A stretch of 41,041 bases of DNA from an uncultured delta proteobacterium. Its GTDB lineage: Bacteria > Bdellovibrionota_C > UBA2361 > OMII01. The notes beneath the pieces were generated by a model. It did not search any database, was not told the origin of the DNA, and was given only the letters and a program-made list of their open reading frames with translations. A program made the position numbers and the translations under genes. Of this stretch, positions 18,453-26,113 are shown one piece after another. The stretch lies in assembly GCA_903920005.1 (NCBI GenBank), contig CAIXKI010000082.1:1-41041 (forward strand). Direction: 5' to 3'. How positions within the stretch are numbered: position 1 is the stretch's first letter; each line of letters begins with the position of its first letter.

Positions 18453-19535
18453 ATGAGCGGGTTACGAGTCGATTCGATACATAAACAGTTTGGGACCACC
18501 CAGGTGCTTAAGGGGGTATCGCTCTCAATAACTGAGGGGGAACTCTTCTTTATCCTAGGGGCCTCGGGATGTGGAAAATCTACCCTACTTCGAATCGTTG
18601 CGGGCCTTGAGACCCCGGACTCGGGAGGAGTCTTTCTTGACGGCGAGAATGTGACTAATCTGCCAGCTCATAAGCGGGGCATCGGGATGGTATTCCAGCA
18701 GTACGCTCTCTGGCCTCACATGACGGTCGCTCAAAATATCGGCTTTGGACTCGAGATTCAGGGCATGTCCAACGCCCGTCGCGACAAGCGAGTCAAAGAG
18801 TCGCTTGAGATCGTCCGACTGACCGGTTTAGGAGGCCGATACCCTCATGAGATCTCCGGAGGACAGCAGCAACGAGTCGCCCTAGCCCGAGCTCTCGCAA
18901 TTCAGCCGAAGATACTTCTTCTTGATGAGCCCTTATCAAACCTCGATGCCCGGCTTCGAGATGAGATACGGGGAGAGCTCAAGGCGATACACCAAGAACT
19001 CAAGCTTACCATGGTCTACGTGACTCACGACCAAGAGGACGCGCTTACCCTTGCGAGTCGAATCGCCCTTCTCAAGGAGGGCCGCGTAGAGCAACTCGGT
19101 TCGCCCCAAGAGCTCTACGAGCGGCCACGAACCCGATACGCCGCTGAGTTTTTAGGGCAGGCGAACCTAGTCCCGTGCTCTGTAGTCTCGCAGTCGACGA
19201 GCGCAACTGTAGCGATCCGGCTGCCGGGGATATCAGATGGGGAATTCGAGTGCGCGGGTAGCGCGCCGTCACCGGGAGGCTTATCATTCCTGTGTATCCG
19301 GCCTGAGGCGCTACGCGTATCGACCACGGCATCGCACGACAAGACCCTTATAGCATTTCAAGCATCGGTCACACGAACCACCTATCGTGGTTCGTGGGTC
19401 GACGTAGAATGCAAGCTTTCCCCCGGGATGTCGCTGACCGCTCGAGAAAGCACAGCTGACGCACACGCGATTCCGCCCGTCGGTAGCTCTGTGGTTCTCA
19501 CATGCCTCTCCGCGGCTGTGGTGGTCGTATCATGA
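18453..19535 (+). CDS. ABC transporter ATP-binding protein, ferric/polyamine/thiamine-type (FbpC/PotA-like)
   Basis: Walker A GASGCGKSTLL, FQQYALWPHMTV, ISGGQQQRVALARAL, Walker B ILLLDEPLSNLD, TOBE-like C-terminus; track start is 18426, ATG at 18453 also plausible. Confidence 0.92.
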   Translation: MSGLRVDSIHKQFGTTQVLKGVSLSITEGELFFILGASGCGKSTLLRIVAGLETPDSGGVFLDGENVTNLPAHKRGIGMVFQQYALWPHMTVAQNIGFGLEIQGMSNARRDKRVKESLEIVRLTGLGGRYPHEISGGQQQRVALARALAIQPKILLLDEPLSNLDARLRDEIRGELKAIHQELKLTMVYVTHDQEDALTLASRIALLKEGRVEQLGSPQELYERPRTRYAAEFLGQANLVPCSVVSQSTSATVAIRLPGISDGEFECAGSAPSPGGLSFLCIRPEALRVSTTASHDKTLIAFQASVTRTTYRGSWVDVECKLSPGMSLTARESTADAHAIPPVGSSVVLTCLSAAVVVVS

Positions 19536-22500
19536 GACCTAGACACTTTGTAGCGCTGGCGGTCCTGTTGTTTTTTGCGGGCGCCATGGTGTATCCGCTT
19601 AGCTATGTACTCAGCCAGGCATTTGTAGTCGATGGGACACCCTCGTTGGCATACTTCCATACGATGCTCTCCTCGGTTTTTTTTCGGGACGTCCTGTTCA
19701 ATTCGATGAACCTTGCGATCTCGGTTACCGCGCTTTCGTCGGCTATCGCCTATCCCATCGCGCTCCTCATGAGTCGATACGACATACCCAAGAGGGGTTA
19801 TGCCCATGCGCTACTCCTATTACCCCTTGTATCGCCACCTTTTGTGGGGGCGCTCGGCGTGCGGCAGGTTTTTAGCCGATTCGGTTCTGCCAATATATTT
19901 TTAATGCATGGTGGTGTGATCGATCGGCCCATCCAATGGCTTGGAAGCGGAAGCGTGTTCGGCATTATAGCCCTCCAGACAATTCATCTTGTTCCGATTC
20001 TTTATCTTACTATCTCCGCCTCTCTACGGTCGGCGCATACGTCACTGGAGGAGGCAGCGGCACTTTGCGGCGCGTCGCGGTGGCAGGTACTCCGACGCGT
20101 CATCAGTCCCCTCTCATTTCCAGGCTGGTTTGCTGGCGCCAGTTTAGTTTTTATCGCCAGCTTTACGGATCTTGGTACCCCACTCATATTCGAGTGTCGC
20201 AATGTGATTCCCGTGCAAATCTACAACATGTTGTCGGACCTTCACGAGAACCCGGTAGGCTATTCGTTTGTGGTATTCACATGCGTGCTCTGCCTCGCGC
20301 TTTTCGCTCTTTCGCAGTCTGCGATGTCGGATGGCTCCTATGCTGGCTCAGCGCGGGCGAAGCAGGTCCGGCTCAACTCTCCTATCTCAGGGGCTCGGCG
20401 ATGTATCGTTTCACTTCTGCTCTTTACCTACATCGGCCTATCAACCTTTCCGCAACTTACTGTGGTCGCCCTATCCCTCTCGAAGGAGTGGTTCTTTACG
20501 GTCCTTCCGTCCGCGTGGACCTTGACGCATTTCTCAGAGGTGCTGTCTCATCCGATGACCTCGCATAGCCTTCTTGTCAGCATCGGATTGAGTCTATGTA
20601 CGAGCGTGCTAACGGTTATCTTTGGCTTCGCGACCGCGTACCTTATCGCGCGGACAAGGGGTGTCGGCTCGCGAGCGTTTGAGCTTCTCTCTATAGTTCC
20701 CCTCGCTATTCCCGGAATCGTGTTCGCCTTCGGATATATAGGAGCCTTCGCAGGAACCTTTCTCGATAACCGTATTAATCCGTTCCCGCTCCTGATTGCC
20801 GCATATTCCGTGCGACGACTACCAGCGATGGTTCGTTCGTCGGCGGCGGGTCTCGCGGAGGCAAACATCTCCCTTGAGGAGGCGGCGCACGTTCTCGGCG
20901 GTTCGCCGTTCTACACCACTCGTCGAATTCTTATCCCCCTTATCTCTCGGCACCTGATCGTAGGCGCAATTCTAACCTTCGCCTATTCTATGATAGAGGT
21001 GAGTGACAGCATCCTTCTCGCTATGGAGGTACAATTCTATCCCGTCAGTAAGGCGATCTATGCCCTGACCGCTCGACCTGACGGACTTGAGCTAGCGTGC
21101 GCTCTGGGAACTGTCGTCATGGGGATCATGCTCCTTGCCTTTTTCTGGAGCGAATGGATCTCGGGGCGCGCCGAAAGAAAACGTACGGCTCTATCCATCA
21201 TAGTGTGCGCCGTGTTCATCGCTCCAGTCCCCGCCTTGGCGGAGGACGATGAGTTGATCGCGGTAAGCCCGCACTGGGAGGGGATTAAAGAGGAATTCGA
21301 GGTTGCCTTTGCGAAGTCCCACTACAGTAAAACTGGCCGCTCTATAAAGATTCGGTGGCTCGACATCGGTGGAACATCCGACATCGTTAAGTATCTCAAG
21401 ACCCAACATCGAGCCGCCTCGGGCAGGTCTACTATCGATCTCATCTTCGGCGGCGGAACAGACTCTCTCATGGAGCTCGCAAGAGCCGGCATCCTCCAGC
21501 CAACGCCCCTCTCTCCTGAGGTGATGAGCTTATTACCAGAGCGGCTGGGCGGCGTGCGGCTCTACGACACGGAATGGCGTTGGTATACCTCAGCTCTTTC
21601 GGCCTTCGGCATCGTCGTTAACCGCATCGCGGCGAAACAGCTGAACGTACCGTCTCCGTCCACGTGGCGGGATCTGGGAGATCCGATCTACTTTGACTTA
21701 GTGGGCGCCGCGGACCCGAGGAAGAGCGGCTCCATGCACGCCATGTACGAGGTGATCCTACAAGGATATGGATGGAACGACGGATGGAACCTGCTCGGAA
21801 AAATAGCGCGCAACGTTCGAAGCCTATCGGGCACCGCTAGTCAGGTTGGTAAAGACGTCGGCACGGGGGAAGTAGTCGTTGGCATCGCGATTGATACTTA
21901 TGCGGGCGAACTTATTCGGCAGTTCGGGGTAGAGCGAATTGAATTCATTGCTCCATCGGATTACACATCCGTTAACGGTGACGGGATAGCCGTCATCTCG
22001 GGCGCCCCTCACGCGAACCTGGCGAGAGAATTTATCGAATTCACTCTGTCGGAAGCGGGGCAGAAGCTCTGGTACCTCAAAGCTGGTGTGCCGGGGGGGC
22101 CTCGGCGCTTCGAGATAGGAAAGCTTCCCATCCTCCCCAGTGTTTACGGCTCCGGCCCTTCTAATTCAGTTCTAAAAGGGGCTCCGGATTCGTGGAAAAA
22201 CGTCCTCGCGTACGACAGCACCACCGCGGGCAATCGTTGGAATCTCGTTAACGACCTCTTCGGCGTCTTTGTGATCGATGTGCACGATCGCCTCGTTCGT
22301 GTCGCGCAGAGCTCTCCGCAGACCCCTCCTCCGCCGATACCCGTAACCGAGACCGAGGCGCGAACACTATCACCGGATGGTCACTGGGGCTCCGACGCGA
22401 CGATTAGAAATGTAAAGCTGCGCGAATGGGCTGACCTAGCAACAAGGCAGCTCCCACGAGAAGCCACAGCGTTTGACGCCGTCCGTTGGCTGCCCTCCGC

Positions 22501-22564
22501 GATCCTTCTGGGGTTTTTGACGAGCCTTATGGTGAGACGCGTCGCCTCACGCGGCCGTCGCTAG
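19532..22564 (+). CDS. Fused ABC permease (two permease modules, FbpB-like) plus substrate-binding protein domain, ending in a TM helix
   Basis: Two EAA-like loops (LEEAAALCGASRWQVLRRVISPLSFPGWFAG and LEEAAHVLGGSPFYTTRRILIPLISRHLIVG), then RKRTALSIIVCAVFIAPVPALAEDDE, then an SBP-like domain, then a C-terminal TM. ATG 19532 overlaps the upstream TGA as ATGA. Track start is 19502; stop is TAG. Confidence 0.85.
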   Translation: MRPRHFVALAVLLFFAGAMVYPLSYVLSQAFVVDGTPSLAYFHTMLSSVFFRDVLFNSMNLAISVTALSSAIAYPIALLMSRYDIPKRGYAHALLLLPLVSPPFVGALGVRQVFSRFGSANIFLMHGGVIDRPIQWLGSGSVFGIIALQTIHLVPILYLTISASLRSAHTSLEEAAALCGASRWQVLRRVISPLSFPGWFAGASLVFIASFTDLGTPLIFECRNVIPVQIYNMLSDLHENPVGYSFVVFTCVLCLALFALSQSAMSDGSYAGSARAKQVRLNSPISGARRCIVSLLLFTYIGLSTFPQLTVVALSLSKEWFFTVLPSAWTLTHFSEVLSHPMTSHSLLVSIGLSLCTSVLTVIFGFATAYLIARTRGVGSRAFELLSIVPLAIPGIVFAFGYIGAFAGTFLDNRINPFPLLIAAYSVRRLPAMVRSSAAGLAEANISLEEAAHVLGGSPFYTTRRILIPLISRHLIVGAILTFAYSMIEVSDSILLAMEVQFYPVSKAIYALTARPDGLELACALGTVVMGIMLLAFFWSEWISGRAERKRTALSIIVCAVFIAPVPALAEDDELIAVSPHWEGIKEEFEVAFAKSHYSKTGRSIKIRWLDIGGTSDIVKYLKTQHRAASGRSTIDLIFGGGTDSLMELARAGILQPTPLSPEVMSLLPERLGGVRLYDTEWRWYTSALSAFGIVVNRIAAKQLNVPSPSTWRDLGDPIYFDLVGAADPRKSGSMHAMYEVILQGYGWNDGWNLLGKIARNVRSLSGTASQVGKDVGTGEVVVGIAIDTYAGELIRQFGVERIEFIAPSDYTSVNGDGIAVISGAPHANLAREFIEFTLSEAGQKLWYLKAGVPGGPRRFEIGKLPILPSVYGSGPSNSVLKGAPDSWKNVLAYDSTTAGNRWNLVNDLFGVFVIDVHDRLVRVAQSSPQTPPPPIPVTETEARTLSPDGHWGSDATIRNVKLREWADLATRQLPREATAFDAVRWLPSAILLGFLTSLMVRRVASRGRR

Positions 22565-22710
22565 CGCACCCGGGGGAAGCGGTCGCCGTAGCCGCCTATC
22601 GGGCCGCTAGGACGGTGGATGGCGCTTTGGCAGCGGGTGCGGGAACAGCACGAAACAAATGTACTCCCCGAGCGATATACTCATAAGTCTAGACCGCTTG
22701 CGAGTGAACC

Positions 22711-23433
22711 ATGAAGAACCGAACCAACTCCTTTTCGCCCATCACTGCTCTTCCAACTATTTGCCTAGGTCAAGCACCGAGAGGCAACACAAACTCGCCG
22801 CACCTGAAAGTAGCCTTCGGGCAGAAAACGTTCGACAGTGAGGGACTTGAGGGGTCTCGGTGCTTCTTCTCTCGCGCCATACACTGGCCTGGCGGTGCTA
22901 GTGGCGTTACCATCGGTCGTGGATACGATATGGGACAACGAACTCGGTTGCAGATAGAGCGAGAGCTCGTACATGCCGGATTGGGTGTCGGCGACGCTCG
23001 ATATTTTTCAATGGCGGCCGGCCTTCGCGGCGGTAGCGCCGAGCGATTCGTTCGCGAGAATCAGCGAATGGCCCCGATTCTGCCCCTTTTGGTCCAAAAA
23101 AATCTCTTTGAGGTGATTACCTCTGTTGAGACGATCGCCGACATTAAGCGCATTATGACCAAGCCAGACGTTGTAGAGCGTTACGGCGCGACTGAGTGGA
23201 GCGGGTTACCGCTCCCCATACAGGAGCTGGTTTTCGACCTTCGATATCGAGGTGATTATAAGCCTGAAACCCGCGTGCGCTTACAGCCTCTCATCGCGCG
23301 AAGCGACGTACGCGGCTTACATGACCTCATGAGCGATCATAAATACTGGAGCGCGGCTGGGGTGCCAGATGCTCGGATTAAGGCCAGGGTCGCTCTCCTT
23401 GAAAATACATTCCCCGCTGCGAATGCGGCGTAA
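22711..23433 (+). CDS. Pesticin-like / T4-lysozyme-like muramidase domain protein
   Basis: 'FDSEGLEGSRCFFSRAIHWPGGASGVTIGRGYDMG'; E-x22-T-x5-D spacing counted directly. Confidence 0.65.
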   Translation: MKNRTNSFSPITALPTICLGQAPRGNTNSPHLKVAFGQKTFDSEGLEGSRCFFSRAIHWPGGASGVTIGRGYDMGQRTRLQIERELVHAGLGVGDARYFSMAAGLRGGSAERFVRENQRMAPILPLLVQKNLFEVITSVETIADIKRIMTKPDVVERYGATEWSGLPLPIQELVFDLRYRGDYKPETRVRLQPLIARSDVRGLHDLMSDHKYWSAAGVPDARIKARVALLENTFPAANAA

Positions 23434-23436
23434 GAA

Positions 23437-23652
23437 CTACTCTCCGTCGAGACACTCCTTGAGGGTGCGTTCGATATGTTTTTGCTTGCGAATGTTCTCG
23501 AGACGAGTGTGAAAGAGCGACCAGAACAGTGGCTGCGGAAGCACCTCCCGTTCATTTGCAAGTCGCAAAACCGTCTTCTGTAATTTCTCAATATCGACAG
23601 CCACAGCAGAGCGCTCTACCGGACTAGGAGTATTATCGTCATCATCATCCAT
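23437..23652 (-). CDS. Hypothetical protein (71 aa)
   Basis: Short ORF convergent with the muramidase, 3 nt gap; plausible composition, no family recognised. Confidence 0.45.
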   Translation of the reverse strand: MDDDDDNTPSPVERSAVAVDIEKLQKTVLRLANEREVLPQPLFWSLFHTRLENIRKQKHIERTLKECLDGE

Positions 23653-23822
23653 ATCGAGAGCCTACCCCCCTAAGGTCGAACCAGCCAGTCTGATATAACA
23701 ATCAAGCCAAGTCGTTGATTATACGTAACCATCGTCCGCGTAAATAAGCGGTTAAACAACCAAACAGAATAATCGAACCAAGGCGTTAAGTACTCCCTTG
23801 GGTGAGCCGACAACCTTTGTAA

Positions 23823-23839
23823 GCACGATAGGATCGTGC
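23823..23839. promoter_or_regulatory. Perfect inverted repeat GCACGAT-agg-ATCGTGC
   Basis: Arms 23823-23829 and 23833-23839 exact; ~90 bp upstream of the 23931 ORF. Confidence 0.4.
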
Positions 23840-23930
23840 CTCCGCACAGACAGCCTCTCCCCTCGCCGCTGAGCCGAGCTTGAGGTGTTGGCTACTCTGA
23901 GCGTGACCGCGACAAAGGAGTGTTTGCGAC

Positions 23931-25346
23931 ATGAGTGGTTTTAAATCTGACGGTTCTGACAGGCGAATAGATAGGGCGCTTCAGCACGTAGTGCGGCCGT
24001 GGTTTCCGATAAACCAAGACGTGCTCTCCATCGTGCGAAAAGGTTTAAGCGATAACAGTTACCAGAAGGAACCCTCAAAGCTCCTTAACGATCTTAAGTC
24101 TGACTTCGCCCTTTTTACCTATGTGGTGAAGGAGCTCGGTATTCAAGGGATGACCGAGAAGCTAGAACCTAAAATTCTCAACAACCCGATTGAACTGATC
24201 CGATGGGGCGGAACTGCGAGAATAGCGGACATTCTAGGTCCCGACAAAAAACTTCCCTCGACCCATTCCCTTCACTGGAGCGAGCCGTTCCAGGTGCAGC
24301 GACTCCGTGAGACCGCGGTTGTCGCGTCAACCGCTTCGGTATTGAGCGAGAAGAAGGACCTCGATCCAGAGGTCGGTTTCTCACGGGGCGTCATCAGAGA
24401 GATCGGACTTAATCTCATCGCTTGGAATTATCCAACCCTCTATTCGAAGGTGCTTAACAACCTTACGGCCGAGACGACGCTCGACGAGGAGCTCTCAAAG
24501 GAGCTGGGCTTCACCCCGGCGCTCCTAGCGATGCGGGTTCTAAGACCAGAGAATCCCGCCAAGCCCGAAGGCGAAACGGCTCCGGATGAGGAGAATTGGG
24601 CCATGTACGATGAGTTATGCTCGATCGGTGAAGCGCTTGCGCGCGCTGAGAACCCAGAGACCTATCCCTCCGCTCAGAACGATTGGAAGCAGGCCAACCA
24701 ATACCTAAACGACAACGCTGGTAGTGGCGCGCTCGAGCTCATTAAGGAGCGCGCTGTCGAGCAGTCGAAGAAATACAAAGAGGTGCTTCCGGAGGTGTTC
24801 AGCACACTGGCTACGTTCGATCCGAAGAAGGCGATAGAGACGCACGAACGTATGTCCGCGGCGATCGCCGACAAAGACTTCCGCCTCTGCCCTCCCCATA
24901 TTCAAGAAGCTCTCCGTACGCTCTACAGCGATCTGAACGGGTATGCGGTCAACAAGGCCGCGATTCAGACCCTTCTAAAGTCGATAATTCCACAAGCTGG
25001 ATACACCGGAGGGTGCGTTTTCGTGGTAGATCCGAGCACCGCAAGCCTTAAGCCGAGGACGATCATTGGGGAGGTAAACCTTCGCACTATCTCCAATGTA
25101 AGCCTCGAGCCTGGAGATATCGCGGTAACGGCGCTCTCTCAAGGCGCGCCGATCTTCCAATTCGACGACAAGAACGCAGCCGCGTCTTTGGAGGGGATTT
25201 ACAGCTCTCTCGGAAGCGCGCGGAAAGTCGGAGTGCTCTATCTTGAGAAACCGACTACCGGAATATTGATTCAGAACGACGAGCGCGAGCTCGGAACGTT
25301 CAACATTCTGAAGCAGGCGCTCTGCGACATTCTTCATCTTAAATAA
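23931..25346 (+). CDS. HDOD-like domain protein with possible C-terminal GAF-like region
   Basis: Helical middle region 'FQVQRLRETAVVASTASVLSEKK..DPEVGFSRGVIREIGLNLIAWNYPTLYSKVL' resembles HDOD; C-terminal 'GGCVFVVDPSTASLKPRTIIGE...GVLYLEKP' resembles GAF. Confidence 0.55.
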   Translation: MSGFKSDGSDRRIDRALQHVVRPWFPINQDVLSIVRKGLSDNSYQKEPSKLLNDLKSDFALFTYVVKELGIQGMTEKLEPKILNNPIELIRWGGTARIADILGPDKKLPSTHSLHWSEPFQVQRLRETAVVASTASVLSEKKDLDPEVGFSRGVIREIGLNLIAWNYPTLYSKVLNNLTAETTLDEELSKELGFTPALLAMRVLRPENPAKPEGETAPDEENWAMYDELCSIGEALARAENPETYPSAQNDWKQANQYLNDNAGSGALELIKERAVEQSKKYKEVLPEVFSTLATFDPKKAIETHERMSAAIADKDFRLCPPHIQEALRTLYSDLNGYAVNKAAIQTLLKSIIPQAGYTGGCVFVVDPSTASLKPRTIIGEVNLRTISNVSLEPGDIAVTALSQGAPIFQFDDKNAAASLEGIYSSLGSARKVGVLYLEKPTTGILIQNDERELGTFNILKQALCDILHLK

Positions 25347-25368
25347 AAGCAATGCACACAGAGGGACC

Positions 25369-25974
25369 ATGGAGCAAGCTAACGTCAAACCAACAGGCAG
25401 AGGCCAAGCGCATCCAGCTGACACTTTTAGGGCGCCAGTGCTTGCCATCTTCAAGGATCAATGTCGATCTGTACTCTTGTTCCTTAGGGGCGCCCACGAC
25501 AGGCAGGTAGAAAACGCAAAGCGCCTTGGGGTTTCTGCTGACGACCTGGCCCAGTATGCCTCAGCACAGACTCCGATCCAGAGAGAACGGGCTATCGACA
25601 CGATTCGGCATACCCTTCGATCCGTAAATGAGGGTCACTCAGGTTCGTTTCCGGATTACCTTGGTGCGGCACGACGGCTCAAAGACTTCTATAAAGGGGT
25701 GGTGCAAGGTCGGGCAGACTGCGAGGCTGCAGATACGGCCGATCCTCGCTCGCCGGCCGCAGTAGCCCGTATTCACGCCGAAATGCTCTTTGCGACCCTG
25801 GGAGACTCCAACAATCAGGAGCAACGCGGTCAATGCATCCTCCTTCTCAACTCGCTGATTAACAGAACCGCTCAGTCCCTTCCCATTGTAAGCTCCGAAT
25901 TGAAGGGAAAGTTCGATCGAAAACTCGAAACCGGGTTTAGCGCCCCTGCCTGGGCCACGCGCCACAACGGTTGA
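25369..25974 (+). CDS. Hypothetical protein (201 aa)
   Basis: ORF 22 nt after the preceding gene, same strand; no family recognised. Confidence 0.6.
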   Translation: MEQANVKPTGRGQAHPADTFRAPVLAIFKDQCRSVLLFLRGAHDRQVENAKRLGVSADDLAQYASAQTPIQRERAIDTIRHTLRSVNEGHSGSFPDYLGAARRLKDFYKGVVQGRADCEAADTADPRSPAAVARIHAEMLFATLGDSNNQEQRGQCILLLNSLINRTAQSLPIVSSELKGKFDRKLETGFSAPAWATRHNG

Positions 25975-26113
25975 TCTCGAAGACCTCCCGCCCGTACTCC
26001 TTCTATTGCTAAGGAACCCCAAGTTTGGCAGCCTCAGCCGTGCGCAACCAAACTCGGTCGGGGGCTCCATCGCCGTGCGTTGGTTGTGCGTGACTAACCT
26101 ATGAGTACTCCAC

